Assembly (NCBI RefSeq): GCF_003369915.1
Contig: NC_046676.1
Location: forward strand, 9,393,501-9,457,500
Length of the DNA: 64,000 nucleotides
DNA from: Drosophila miranda
Lineage: Eukaryota > Arthropoda > Insecta > Diptera > Drosophilidae
Direction: 5' to 3'
Positions 20,231 to 34,004 of the stretch are shown here, piece after piece. The number at the start of each line of letters is the position of its first letter. Within the stretch, counting starts at the first letter, position 1. Both the position numbers and the translations under genes were made by a program. Below the pieces are notes generated by a model that had not been told where the DNA came from, did no database searches, and saw only the letters and a list, made by a program, of their open reading frames with translations.

Positions 20231-23200
20231 GTAGTGCAATCTTCTGCCTTTTGGCTGATTGTGTATTAATTTGGCAGTTTATTAGGCGTGAATATGAAAA
20301 TAGCACGCAACTTTGACCATTACAGAGACACAGAGCGAGAGGGAAAGAGAGATACTTGCTGCATGATTCACGGCCACAAAGTTCTGGTCACGCCCACTGC
20401 CGAGTGGTGCTGATGTATGTAATTTAACCAATGCTGCCGCAAAGGCAAGGCCAGAACAAAGAGTCTTGTTGTCGGAGGCAGAGTGAGTGAGTGTCGTGAA
20501 ATGTTGCTCATTTATTTCATTTAAATGCGCATTTAAATCTATTTAAAACTCCACATGAGCCATTCCCAAAGCCGCACAGACACCAGGCACACGGCTCGGA
20601 GAGGAATCGGAAATGGAAACGGAGAGGCAAAAATAAAGGGCAAATAAAAGGCACGGCACGGCACGGCACGGGACGGGACAGGAAACAGGACACGGGACAC
20701 GGGACAGGACATGACATGAGCTCTCTCTTTCTCTATCTTCCAGCTTCTGCTGCCGACTCCGACTGGTATCTGTTTCTCTCTCTCAGCATGATTTAACGAT
20801 AATGAAGGTATTTACGAGTTTAGCCTTAGCCGGAGTCCGGGTCTGGGTCTGGGTCTGGCTCTGACTCCGACTACGACTCTGGGTCCCTGTTTCGGGCTCA
20901 AGCTCGTGCTGGGATCGGGGGATGGGCTCGTGGGCAAAAGTAAAAGCAAAACTCATCATAATGCCGACAAAAGGTTATCCAAAACACACACACACACACA
21001 CAGACTCTGGGGCACTTGTTTCTACATGTGTCCCAGCACTTGTAAGATGCTTTTGCAAAACATTTTTGTTGACGCCGTTGATAAGGACAACGACAGCGAT
21101 AACTACTGAGAGGTGCTGCCAGCTGAGCCTCTGCCTCTGGCTCAGGGCAAAGATTTATATATATCGAAGGGTGTACTCGTGTAGGTAGGGTGTCGGGGAA
21201 AGCCTTTACTTCTCTGCTATCCTCTCGACGCACATTGCATGCTAATAAAACTCAATCTGCCATAAAATTGTTTCACAGTCAACATAATTACATCAGCAGC
21301 AGGATCGCATCGTAGCCGCATAGCTGCAGAAGCAACAGCAACAACAGAATCAGGAGAATCATGAACTACAGCCCGAGGATGAATTTGATTTTCCAATTTA
21401 TGATTAACGGGGAAACAATTTTTAGTGCCTTTTAATGGGTGTGTGGGGGGCAGGGGAAGGTACACAAAAATATGAATACCTAAGCGAGAAAATTAAATTT
21501 CATTTCAATGGCAAACACATTTCGTTTATGGCAGCCCCCTCATCGCGCTGTCTGATTTCCACTCACTTGCATGCCGCCTGCCGCATGCCGCATGCCTCAT
21601 CCCCATCCTTTCCAGCTCTCACCTGAGATCCACTTACCACAGCGCGGATTTTACTGTCCGACTCTGGGCTGCCCTTCATCAGCGGAGTGGCAAAAGGTGA
21701 GTGGTAAAGGCCTGCTGCTAGTGGGCTAGTGGGCTAGCGGGCAAGAACAAAGACAGCTTAACCTGGCTGAAATCGGATTACACAGTGGTCGACTGGCGCT
21801 GCTTGCGGACGCTTTCGTTTCCACCGCTCCTCAAAGTGCACCTCGTCCGCAATTTGTCGCCGGGGAAACTTTGGAATTATGAAAGTGAAGTGGCAAGGGT
21901 CCGCAAACGGAGGAATAGTTAATTGCAAGGCCTTGAGATGCACTTTCGATCGAAGTTCGTCCCTGCCACGGGGAGAAGGACTGGGAGAAAGGCGGCTGAA
22001 TGAAAGGAAGTGTTCGTCGCCCTTCAAAAAAATTGAGCGAAAGATAAAGACAATGCGGCATTCTGGCTGTTGGCCAAAATGCATTTGGGCCAGGCAATCC
22101 CCTGCTGATTGCGGCTTGCATTATCAAAAATAATCGCCGCCACCTTGTTGGAGAGGAAGCTGCGGCTGGATGGATCTGTATCTGGGCATACCTGGCGATA
22201 CGGGAACTTGCCCGACCCGCAGGCATTCCATTCCATTTGTTTGTTCTCCGTCCGTGGCGCACACTTTCAATTATAATTATTAACAGATTGTTTGCTGCCT
22301 GACTTTGTGGTGGGCGCTGGGAAATTCTTTCTTTTGTGGTGTCTGTTTGTTCTTTCTGGAAATCACCTGAGTAATGCACTTGATGCCTGTGCAATTTCCT
22401 GCTCCTTCATCTGCGGGCCGGAACTGGGGCATCATTGTCCTTGCGTGTTCTTTTTTGTCTTTCAGTGTCCTGTCCTCCATTCTCCATCCTCCATCCTACC
22501 TCTGCCTCTGCCGATGGTTGTAGTGCACTTGTAGTTTTGCTGCAACTGTTCGCCGCTCGCTGTTTTTCTCTCTATTTTGCCAAAGGCAACTTTTAACATT
22601 TAATGATGCTGCTTTGTGTTTTAATACGCTTTGCTTGCTTGCCAAGCTCATGGCTGCCACATGCCCCATCGCCCCCTCGCCCCCTCGCCAGCCCTCCATC
22701 GTTCCCTTTCTATACCGCCCTGCCACTCCGCACTGCTCTTCAGCCAGCACGTGCCATAAGCAGCGCTTTGAAAACTTTTAAGTAGACAAGCAATGTCCAC
22801 CACCCACTAACCAGCCACCTAGCCACCCATCACCCTTCACCCATCAGTATCGCCCACTCCCAGTGTCCTCCTGCTGCCTGGAACATCTTATATTACTTGT
22901 CCTGCCTTTTGCGCTTTAAGTTGTCTACTCAGTTCCAATTTTTCCCATCTTCTGCTGCTTGCCAAGGTGTTTGAAGCAATTTGTGTCGCCCAGTCTCTCT
23001 GCCTCTCTCCCTTTCTGGCACTGTACCTGTTCCTCTCTGTTTCCTGTCTCTCTGCTTAGTCGTTTTCTGGTCACCCATGGTCATGACAACAGCTCGGTAG
23101 AGTTTTGACTCTCTTACTCGTTGGCAACCAACAATTCTGGCTTTCTCGTGGCGTGCGGTCTGCAGATTGTGCCAATCTAACCTGTTGCCTGGTACGGCCT

Positions 23201-25740
23201 GTTCTGTTCTGGCCATCCAACAATCCATCTATTCTTCCATCCGCCCAGCCTGACTTGCTCATTGCCAGAGTGGCAAAGTTTCTGTCGCCTTCTGCCTTGA
23301 GCAAAGCGCAGCTCCCGACAGTGGGCGGAGGGGCCTACGCGCACCCCTTGCCATTAGGGCGGAAATGACCTGCATGTGCTGGGCCTGCTTTCAATGCAAT
23401 TCCAATTTAACTTGGCCACAGTTACCATGCACTTCCAATCACATTCGAAACGGAACCCAGCCGAACCGAGCCGAACCAAACGAAACGAAACAAAACGAAA
23501 TAAAATGAAATGAAAAGAAAAGTTTCGCTGCCACTTTCAAAATCACAAAGTGCAATTCGTAGAATTGGTGAACAATTTACGAAATTAAGTTCCGACAAAG
23601 TTGCAAAGGCTTTGCGCCGCCCAATGGGGCGGACGGAGGTGACTTTCCGATGGGTGGTAGTGGAAACTTGCCGGGGCTTCGGCAACTTTCAGGGCAAGGC
23701 TTCATGGGAGCAAAGTTGCAAAATCCCGCTCATCTCCGCCAGTTGCTAGTTGGCGGGGTGGAGTGGGGGGGGGAGTGTGCCTTCTGACCTGTTTCATCTG
23801 ATTGCCACTTGGCTGCTCGGGTCAATCTGCATCTGCAACATAAAATGAGGAAAGACACCCAGAAAGAGAGGCAGGGAGGGGGAGCGACTGTGTGTGTGTG
23901 TGTGTGGGTGGCAGCTCTTTCGCAAATGCAAATGGCGCTGCATGGGACACATAGTCATTACAAATTAATTTCACACGTGAGCAAGTCGAAGCAGCAGCAG
24001 AAGACGACGAAAATCAGCCAAGACATCCGTGCAGAATGGCACAAGCCCGAGGGGAGCCTGGAGAGGGGACAGCTCACATAATGTCAGTCATATGACATTC
24101 AATTAGGAAAATTTGTTGCATCTTGATGAGTAAATGTGCCATGTGCGCCACGCCCCGCCCCCCTCCCCATATGCTGCTGTTGCGTGTCTTGTCGTTGTCG
24201 CCGTCGTTGTCCTTGCCGATGATAGTAACGATGGATCTGTTGTACAAGTCAAGAAGCTGTAAAGTGGTTCGCCTGGGAACTGGTTCCTCCATGCAGCGTG
24301 GCCAGCCCTCGCCCTGGTTCGTCCGCACTTCCGCTCACAAATCAATGGCGCTCAGGTGTTAGAGCGGTGAGAGTGTGTGGGTGGGATTGTACGGCATACT
24401 GGACAATGGCCGGTGCTAAAGCTGCTGGCAAATCTGCTTCACTCTCCTAAATTGCAAGAGCCTTGGTGTCCTCCGGTTTTTCTCCTACTCCTCCTACTCC
24501 TCCTCCTCCTGTCCCATCGACTGTTCTGCTCCTCCTGCTGCTTCATCCGCTTTTGCCGTGAGACCATTACAATGGCTGCTCTGTGGGGTGTTGGCTGGTA
24601 GCAGGGTCCTTGCTGAAATTTAATTGTTGCATTCGGTCAGGGACAGGATGTGCGTTAGTTGATGGCCAGACACCTGCTTAGCTGGCACTTCATCTATTTT
24701 GTACCCCCCATTGCCACGCCCTGCTGGTGCTGATGCTGCTGCTGCAACTCTCCTTCTGGCTGCATTTTGGCTCTAGTTCTGGCTCAATCAACTTGCAATT
24801 TTTTGTGTGCTGGTGCTGGTGCTGGTGCTGATGAAGGGATTGCCGGGCAAAATGAAAATGCCAGGAATATATCCTCTCGTTAAATATTACACATCAACAG
24901 CAGAACGTACCCCAACCACACTTGCAACAGCTCCAGCTCCAGCTTCGGCTTCAGCGGAATTTCCAACCAATGAAAACAACGCGTATCGTTTTTATTAAAA
25001 ATTTCATTTTCATTTGCCAAAGCGAAAATGGGAAAATGGAAAATGGGAAAAGAGAGCAGGACCGAAAGTGTAGCTGAAGCAGGCGAAAATGTGGCAAATA
25101 TGAAATATGAGCAATAAATGGGCGAACGTCCATCAGAGTCCTTGAGTTCTCTACTTCCATCTCCTTGACTTGCTCTTCAGCTCCCATTCCATCCTATTCG
25201 ATCCCCTTCAGCTGAATGGGACAGGACACCACTTGCAATAATGCTCTTGGCCGGCGGCTAAAAAAATACGAGCCAAAAAAGATAACGAAAATAAAATAAA
25301 GACAAATAAACGTTCAAGTTCGAAAAATTAAAATTATACCATTCAGTCGAAGAAAAATATGCGAAAGTTAAGGCCCAGTGGAAAAGAAAAGAGAAAGAAA
25401 ATGATTGAATAGCAAAATATGATATCCAGCAGGAAGTTCTGGCCTCTTGATCCGCAGCATCCCCGGCCCGCAGGCCCCATCAAGGGCCCAAGGCCATAAG
25501 GAATTCGCACGAAATTAAATGAGCAAAGGGCGAAAGGAAAGCAATGGATCCGAGCTGAATCCTTGGCCAAGCAACTATTTAATATATAAACCTTAAATTG
25601 GAATAATTGTTGGAGTACTTTCCGCTATCCCCCTGCTAATTCGCAGAGCCACTGCTTCAAGGGTAGCTACATTTCGGCAAAGAAAATACTATGGCAGTAC
25701 AATTTTTGATTTATTTTCCAGCTTCGGGGAGGGCACAGCT
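20231..25740. other. Non-coding interval right of the retrotransposon
   Basis: No supported gene. Notable simple sequence: GGCAC/GGGACA tandem at about 20650-20718, GGGTCT/CTGACTCC-type 6-bp repeats at about 20836-20882, CA repeat at about 20985-21002, GGGCTAGT copies at about 21722-21742, CTCCTA repeats at about 24483-24512, GGTGCT repeat at about 24811-24830. A 187-codon minus-strand frame at 21831-22394 has no recognisable domain and I do not accept it. Confidence 0.6.
20650..20718. repeat. GGCAC / GGGACA tandem array
   Basis: Copies of GGCAC drift into GGGAC, GGAAACA and GGGACAC units over about 70 bases. It resembles, but is not identical to, the arrays at 8221-8262 and 52797-52856. Confidence 0.8.
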
Positions 25741-25750
25741 TCCGCTTCTC

Positions 25751-25900
25751 GCACACACACACACACACACACACGTACAGTACAAATTCAGAGAGAGTGA
25801 GACAGAGTGAGAGAAGAAAGGGAAACTCGAGTGAGCTCGAAGCACCGAGCACCGCGCACAGCGCAATTAGCCCCACAATGGACGAGCGCGTCGGGTGAGA
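25751..25900 (+). promoter_or_regulatory. Possible GAGA-rich promoter with a short ATG exon
   Basis: A CA repeat (25751-25774) is followed by GAGA-type sequence (about 25789-25825). After that comes ACAATGGACGAGCGCG (ATG at 25878) running directly into a splice-donor-like GGGTGAGAGTGAGT near 25893. GAGA elements ahead of an ATG and a donor fit a Drosophila paused promoter with a short first exon. I cannot identify the gene or a matching acceptor; it could also be a 5' exon of a distant gene or chance. Confidence 0.25.
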
Positions 25901-28900
25901 GTGAGTGGCCGCGGCAGAACGTCGCCAACAGGTAGCTACCGTCAGTCAATAGTTACTGCCGCCGTCCAGCACCAGCACCAAGCCCGAGCCCAACCCCATC
26001 CCAGAGGCAGACCAGCGTGGCACATACTCGGGCGGCACTTAAAATTTAAAGCGTTTCGAGTGTAATTGCGCGGTTGCCGTTAACGAGCCGCTTGTTTAAG
26101 TCCGGCCATGCCCCAAAAAAAAGAGGGAAAATGAAAAGAAAATGCTTTCAAAAGAGTGCGAAATATGGGGCACTCAGTTTTGTCTCAGTACCCTGCAGTT
26201 CTTCTGAAGATGGAACTGGATGGATGGACCGAAGGCAGACCCTGCTGCTTTTACTCCTTTTGCTACCCTGCTACCCTGCAGAGGATAAAAGATGCTGGAA
26301 CTGAGTACCGCTTAATCAGCTTTAAGTGGAATAAAGTGCATCGGATCAGGGCCGGCATCCTTTGGGGTCATTCAGAATTCACCTGGCTAACGGTGACCAT
26401 CAGCATGGTCATAATGGCCCGCTCCCAGGCTTGGTCTTGGCGCTGCTTTTGTTGATGCCGCTGCTGCTGTTCTTTTCTGGGCATTAATTAACATTTCAAT
26501 GGGTGGACCACCGCAGTGGAAGAATAATTTCATTGCATTTAACAGAACGACCTTAAAGTGGGGGCCCAGGCGAGCAGGCACGTGGAAAACGGGAATGAAG
26601 GAGCAGGGCAGTGCAGGGCAGGCAGCGCCTCTCTGCGCATAATTCAAGATTTTTTTTTTTTTTGAGTGGAACAAAACCTCGGAGCTGGGAAGGCGGAGGA
26701 CCGGGTAAGGGTGGGTAATATGAAATTTTGGCGCATGCAAGCCAGAAATGTGCAAGTTCAACGGAAACGGAAATTAAAGCACGGAGCCAGAAGCAGCTCC
26801 GGTCTATCTTCACTTCCCTCTGTCTTTTTTTCTCTCGCTCTGTCTCCCTCTTTCTGACCCTCTCTGGATGTCTCTTTCTGTGTGTATGTGAGCCTTTTTG
26901 TGCGTGTGTACTGAGTAATTCACAGTAATTTCACATATGAAAGCCACAGACTAAATGAAAGTGGAAAAGAGAAAATTACTCGCACTACAAGGTCCGACTA
27001 TTTCACACTCGTATAAAATAACAGGGAGATACACAGAGGACAAGAGAGTGACAAGAGGGAGAGATGGAAAAACTTGTGCGAATTAGTCACAAATTGGACT
27101 GGCTAATTGACACCTGGCCACATCAGAGCCCCGAGCAAAGTGCTTACAGGACCGCAGCCTAAACAAACAGAATATGAGACAAAACATTCGCCACAGATCC
27201 GGATAAAAATGTACAATGTGCAGCAGCATCAAAAGGGGGTGCAAATGGAAGGCAAACAATGTTTGTACTAAATCAACAAGGGTCTGGGTCGTCCCTTGTC
27301 CGAAAGGGATCGAAGGGGATGACGGAAAGATCAGCCTAATCGGAAGATTTTAAAGCTTCAGACCTGGGCAGTTGATTGATTGGCCGATTGATGGATGCTT
27401 GAGTCGAGTGGAGTGGACGAGAGACACATTTATCCGAGCCCGAGAATTATCCCGCAGAGTAATTAATATTTACCTCTGTCATTGTTTGCCCTTTTCCCTT
27501 CTGACTCCTGCCTCCTGCCTCCTGCCCCCAGCCTGGCTTTCCACTCCGGTGAGTTTTCCTTTCAACGCCTTTTCTTTTTTTCGTTTTCCTCAACTTACAA
27601 ATTACGCACTAATTAAGCAGCGTTCTCCTGCTCCTGCCGAGCCGCGCCCATTTTTCAAAGTCATTCGCGCACTCGACGCGACATGGACGGCGGACATGGG
27701 GGACTTGGGGGACTTTGACTTGGGTCACTCTCGGGATCAGCCTCTCCTCTCCTGTTCCACATTCTCCGAATGAGAATCAGTCTCACCTCAGTCAGAGAAC
27801 TGGGAGCGCATTAAGCGGCAAAAGTTAATGTGCATAATTAATTCGCTTTTGCACTTTGCTCAGCCCTCATTTCATTTGTAGCGGTTTTCCTTTGTTTATC
27901 CCCACTCACACTCTCTCTCACTCTCTCTCTCTCTCGTCCCTCGCATAAATCAAATGGAAATGAAGAAAGTCGACAATATTCAAGGTCAGCGGCAGCGGCT
28001 ATTCCCCGCGAACAAATTATTCATCATTCGACGGGTGTAACATTTTTTAATTGGCTGCGAAATGAAATTGGGTTTGTTCTTTGTTGCTGCTCCTGAAGTT
28101 CACACGCCCTCAGGGGCGGTGCAAGGGCTGGGTCTCTCCCCGTAAGCTGCAAATTCAATTGGCATAGCATCATGCACAATAAACAACTTAATTTGCAATA
28201 TTTACCACCAGATAATTGAATGGCTTCCACCAGAAGACGGAAAGAAGAGCGACAAGGGTCCCAGGCAGGCTTCACAGGACGAAGGCAGGGAGCAGTAGGG
28301 CAGAGACAGGGATGAGGCAGCAGCATCCCCTGTTCACATACGCGACGAGTCGTCAAACATGCAAATGCCAAATTCAATAAACCGAATGGCAGGCAACAAA
28401 TAGTCCAAATTATTACATAGCCGCACGCACAGGCACACGTGGGCGAGGAGAAGTCTGAAGAGTTGGGTTTTAGGGGCTGGGATTACCGGGCACCGACCCC
28501 CCCATTGAGACAAGCCGCTGAGCTACTTAGGAGCTCCGACCGCCACACAAAAATGAACCCCACGTTAGGGAAAGCCAGAATTTTCCGAATTAAATTGAAC
28601 GACAAAAGTGCGTGCAATTGGCAGCCATATTGCGATGCTTCCACACCCCCCAAGACCCAACCATAACCCATCCCGGAAGCCGCCCTGGAAGCCGCCCTTC
28701 GCTGAGTGGAATGTACTTCTACTTATTGCGGCCATAAGTCGCTGGGGTCCCATGCGTGATATGAGTGTAAGCAAAAATAGAAATAGAAACAGAAACCCCA
28801 AAGAAGTTTTCCCCCAAAGCCCCCCTTTAAAGCTGCGTTCCCCCAGGGGAATCGGGCATCAGTCCCTAGCAGATGGACCTAGATACAGTGCCCCTCGACG

Positions 28901-30210
28901 TACGCTCCCCTCCACATCAATGTGCAGAATCTATTTTTCACTTTAAACTAACATTTTTTTTCGTTATACTTATGGTACGGTGTGTCTTTGTCTCTTCCCT
29001 GTCTTTGCCTTACATTTCATTGTGGTGATTGCTTTTCTTTTGTTTCTGACCTCTCCGGGGATGGGGGCCATTAATAAATTTCTCAGTTGGGAATTAACAT
29101 TTACAGTTAGCTGGCGGAGCAACTTTTGCCCGACAAAACTTCAATTGTGTGGCATTTATCAAGGGCGTGCGCGTCTCGGACGTCGTCATCGGCTGTTTAA
29201 GCATCGTCCAGGGAATTGGTGCCCGTTCTGGGATTTCTCTGATTTGTATACATACATATATAGCTATATATATGTATATATATATATCGAGAGTGGGTAT
29301 AAAGAGACGGCGAGCGCTGGCCTTAAGCTCTTTTCATGTTTTGACTGCGGTCGCCGATGCTGACGCTAACACTGTTGTTGCAACTCATAAATAATTCAAA
29401 TAATTTACACGCTTACTTAAACGTTTCACAGCTCTGCGTATGTGTGGCTGCGCGTGTGTATGTGTGTGTGTGGAAGAGTGCCGCTGTGTTTGTGTGTGGG
29501 TGTGGGTACGCCGCATTATGTGGTTCATTGGTTTGGGCCAAAAACTGCAGCCAGCCACCAGAGCAATCAACTACGTCCGTTGCTGATGTTGCTCCCGTTG
29601 CTACTGCTCCTCCTACAGTTAACTAAACTGAACTCGACTAAACTTTTCACTATACCCATACCCACATACCCACACACACAGTAGCACCAACACCATCAAC
29701 ATATACTAGATATGGTGGTGTATGCATGTATATATATATATGTAAAGGACTCTTGGTGGTTACTGTGGTTTGCATTTTCATATCGCTCTCTATAATATTT
29801 TACAACAAAATTCTGTTGCTGTTGGCTTTTGTTGCTATTGTTGCTCTGGCACATAAAAAAGAGAAGCTGCTGCATTTTATGCTGTCACGTTGGGCTTTAA
29901 GTGCCCCAAAGGGGGGCGATGGAAGAACAGGCACATGCTTATGCACATGGATATGTAGACACTAATACCAGTTCTCATCAGTTTATGGCTAATGCAAGCA
30001 AAAGAGAGAGAGAAAGCCTGAACTCTTTCTTTCTTTCTCATATGTTTTTCCGTTTTAATTTTTGATTTACTAAATTTTAGAGCGAAAACAAACTACGAGT
30101 ACTCCAATCTGGATACATATGCTTGTGCATATGTGATTTATGACCCCAAGGGGGATCTCAGCAGCCGATAACAGAGTTCCATGGAGCTGGTGGTCAAGTG
30201 CGCGTGCCGT
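25901..30210. other. Non-coding interval
   Basis: No gene I can support. Contains a T/C-rich tract near 26824-26880, a CT repeat near 27911-27935, a TATATG-rich region near 29250-29290 and TG-rich sequence near 29440-29510. Frames of up to 133 codons (27372-27773) are low-complexity and lack splice or start context. Confidence 0.55.
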
Positions 30211-30218
30211 CTCTCCGT

Positions 30219-30224
30219 TCAGTC
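30219..30224 (+). promoter_or_regulatory. Initiator-like TCAGTC
   Basis: TCAGTC lies 37 bases (from the A) before the ATG at 30258 and matches the Drosophila initiator. No TATA box stands at -30. Confidence 0.4.
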
Positions 30225-30257
30225 ATTTCCGAGCTGTCGAGGCGACCGTTGCCCAAG

Positions 30258-31182
30258 ATGGATGAAATTTACTTACAGTTTCTGCTGTGCCAGTGCGTGC
30301 TGAATCGGGCCGACTGGGGTCTGACCATTGGCTGCATCAATGTGATGTATTCCTTCTTTCTGTTTAATTTCTGGGGAGTGGAGCTAGTCAGGACCTTACA
30401 CGGTAAGCATATACGCAAATTCAGCTGATAAACTTATAAAGATTCAATTTCCAGACTATCCCGTCAAGTGGATGGTGCTGTACGGCTTCAATATCATGTT
30501 CAATATTATCACCATGATGCGTATCGTGAAGCGGGAGAGTATATCGGTCTTCTACTGGCTCTGCGAGACGGCCGCCCTGCTCCTGTTCCGCCTCCACTTC
30601 ACGTACGCCCATGCGGATTTCTTTTGGCTGACAGACAACCAATTGTTCTTTGCCCTCAACGTAGGAGTGGATGGTAGGTTGGACCGCAGATCGATGCAGT
30701 GCTACTTTTGTTGTTGTTGTTCTCCCCTAATTTCAGTTTACATATTCCTCTCGCTGCTGGTCATGATCTACGTGATGTGGGGTCTGCATTTGGAGCTGGC
30801 TCGACAGTTTCCCAAGGAGCAAATGCGTAACGATTACAAGTACGATCCGGAGGCGGCTGCAGCAAAAAAAGCTGCTGAGGAGAAGAAGGATAGACTGGAG
30901 AGGCAGAGGAAGCGCGAGCTGGAAAAGGAAAAGCAGCTGGAAAAGGAGAAATTCAATGAGGAGATGGAGATGGAGGAGGAGACAGTGTTCACGAATGACT
31001 GTGGCCACAAGGAGGAACAGGCTTACGACCCAACCGCCCCAGAAGAGTCGAACCTCTATTCTGACGCCATCTCCGAGCACAGGGTGGATCATCTGTGTGC
31101 CCCAACCGCCCCTAACGAGAGCACACTCTTCATGGATGACGATGAGTGCAGTAGTTTTATTGAAATATTCTTCGGAGGATAG
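30258..31182 (+). CDS. Multi-pass membrane protein with a charged cytoplasmic tail and two PTAP motifs (269 aa, three exons)
   Basis: Exons 30258-30402, 30455-30673 and 30737-31182 join in frame across two short GT-AG introns (52 and 63 bp). Residues 1-145 contain four hydrophobic segments: about 16-38, 51-66, 76-90 and 122-142. I do not recognise the family. The tail from about residue 150 is a highly charged Lys/Glu helix (about 165-200), likely a coiled coil. It is followed by two copies of a PTAP-x-E-S-x-L-aromatic motif, with PTAP at 220-223 and 244-247. PTAP is the known ligand of the TSG101/ESCRT-I UEV domain, so a role in endosomal sorting or vesicle budding is possible; that is inference. 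The ATG at 30258 follows an initiator-like site, and the upstream in-frame codons contain no ATG. Confidence 0.88.
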
Positions 31183-31486
31183 ATAGTACGAGGTAGTATT
31201 ATCAGGGCGAGGCTTCGCAGTGCGTAGGCGGGTTCCATTTCCGAACTGGCATAAACAATCCAAATGAAAGTAAAGAGCATTCTCACTTGACCCGAAAACG
31301 AGTCTGGCCGCAACTTTGGTCAAAGTCGGCAACAAAACCCCAAACTAAATAACAAACAAACAGATGAATGGAAGAGGAAAAACTTGACTTAACTTTGGGG
31401 GAGTGTGGAGAGTGAAGAGTCGGTGGGGTTCGGGGTGGGAATTGTTGGAAAAGGGATTACGATCAAAGCGTTCGATTGAGTGTGTC

Positions 31487-31492
31487 AATAAA
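31487..31492 (+). terminator. Possible polyadenylation signal of the PTAP protein gene
   Basis: AATAAA about 305 bases after the TAG stop is the first good hexamer downstream. Confidence 0.4.
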
Positions 31493-34004
31493 TTCCTGCC
31501 AGTCGACCGAGTGTAGAACATTTGTCCAGCATCAGCGATAAATAGTTGCCACACGCTCGCCACACACCCAGCCCTGTCTCTCGGGAAAGAGGGATCGGAT
31601 CCCTTTTGGCCAAAAAGTTTCGTGTGAATTTAGTGCGGCTCATTAAGCCGGACAGTGTCAGTCATGTGTGTGTTTGTGTGTGTGGCTGGCTGTGTCTGCG
31701 AGAGCGTGTGCCAATGGATTTTCATTCAAACTTCATTAAGTTGGAATTGATGAAGAGAGGAAATTGCTGGGGCCATTGTCATTCGCACTGTCATTGCAGC
31801 CAGAATTTTCAGTGCCTAACCATTGTTGTTGCCCCCATGTATAATAACGACACAACAGGCATTTGTCAACGTTTTTCAGGGACCAGAACCAGAAGCAGGA
31901 TCAGGACTTGTACCACCACAACTAGGACCAAGCTGGTCTAGGCTTTAAATGAGCGCGCTCATTAAGAAAATTAATGTTTGGGATTCATTAAAAGTGTCAA
32001 AGTGCGCACATTAAAAATGTATAAAATCCCAAGGACTTTTCCGGCGGGAGGAGCAGTGGCATAACGAAGCCAACGTCTTTGTCGTTCGCCGATTTTATTA
32101 ACAAACAAAACATTAAAGGCTCATAAAATGTTGATACAGCATAGGGCGCGGGGAGCGGGGCACGGGGCATGGCAACAGCCGCAGCGTCAGGATGGTGGAT
32201 CCAAGGCTTTGTTCTTGGCTGCTCATAAAACTGTCCCATATTGGCGGCTCAAGGACTGACATGCAGACACCCACATCAGTCTGTGTACATATATGTTCAT
32301 ATATTGTATATCTTGTCGGAGCATCTCATAAAACTAAACCGCAATTCATCAGTAAATTCTTTTCTTCTTCTATTCTCTCTTTTTTTGTTGGTCAGGACTC
32401 CGTTCATCCGCACGATGGATGTCTGTGAATATGCTACAATTTTATGCGCCCATAAAATGCGTAAAAATTGTTTTTATTATAATTATTATGTTATGCATGG
32501 TGACAAGGCAAGTTTATTGCACTGCCTCATAAAAGTGGAGACCTCTATGAAGTGATGATGCTGTCGAACTTTAGTCGCTTGTCGCTCACTCCCCCAATGC
32601 TCCCCCAACAGCATTGCCGTTGCCGTTGCCATTGCCATTGCCGTTGCCATTGCTCGTTGCAGCTTATCTTTGCCACATTTATAATGGAAAATTATTTGAG
32701 ATTTTCGCTTAACTTTGTGCCATTTGAAACAATGACAGTTCGGAGTCAACTGCGGAGTCAACAACCTTCTCCGCTGCAGCTGCAGCCTGGCCTTGCCTTT
32801 CCTGCTTCGAGGGGTTGCATGTCACGCACTGGCAAATGCTTAACGCTCCCCAGCGCACATACACACACACACACACACTAACGCAGAGAGAGGGAAAGAT
32901 AGAGGGATGCACCATGGCAATCTTATGTGCTGGCAGGACGCAGGACGAGTCTCCAGTTAAAGTTTCTGGCTCATTAGTAGAATGCTTAAAATATATTAAA
33001 TGTGTGCAACTTGAGGGTCCTTCCACGCTCGGTTGAGCCACCGCTTAAAGCTCCATCAAGATAGTTCCATTTATAGATATAAATTGCAGCTTTTGCTCCC
33101 CCTCGTTGGCTGTGTTAATTTCCCAATCAGAGTCGTACGCGTAATGTGAGGCTGAGAAATGATTATGTACTGGTCATGCTGCTGCTCTGCTCCGGACAGG
33201 GCCTAGCAATTGCAACAATCAATATTTTATTGTTGTACAAATATAGAATGAAAGGCGGAGTAGCTGATGGAAGGCGGGTGATTCATGCCCCATCCACATG
33301 AGCCACATACCACAAGCCACAAAGGCAGCAACTTAAAAGGCAGTCGACAAAGCCGTAGCGCCCAGGGCTGACCAGAGTCGAGCCAAGGCAAATAAATGAA
33401 CGCCGTAATTATTGCTGATGCCGACGCCGGAACGGGGCCAAAATGTCACGTACTGGCAATAAACCGCTGCTAATTTACGATGCCCCGGACTGGTCCTGGT
33501 CCAGGTCTTGGTCCTGCTCCTGCTCCTGCTGCCTAGTTCGGAGTCCTATGCCTGATCCAGCGACATAACAAAAGGCAACGGAAGTCAAAAGGCAAACGGC
33601 AAACGCCTAAGCAGTTTGACCAACTCGAGAAGTTGTTGGCCGGACTACGGAATGTTTCACATTACGGCAGCTGCATAGAAATGGCCATCAAATTGAAGGC
33701 GGACCCATCGAAAATGCCAATAAGCAGACACAGAGAAGGGCCTAATGCGCATTAGCCGAAAGATATCGTGTCCGTGCCCCCACCGCCTGCATTAGCGATA
33801 TTAAAATGGAGCAGATCTTGCATTGTTCGGATTTCCCTTCGTTGTTTTGCATCCATTAGTCGAGCATCAGAAGCTCACTGATGCGGAACGAGCAGCAGAT
33901 TTCCTCTTGTCCGTTAATTTTGAAAAACTAATCTCGTTGCAAACTCGAAACTCAACAGGCAGCAAAGAGAGCCGGAAAACGGCGGCTCTCTTAGCCAGCA
34001 CGAG

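Noticed and set aside
21831..22394. 187-codon minus-strand frame
   Set aside because: No recognisable domain, and overlapping frames of similar length exist on both strands.
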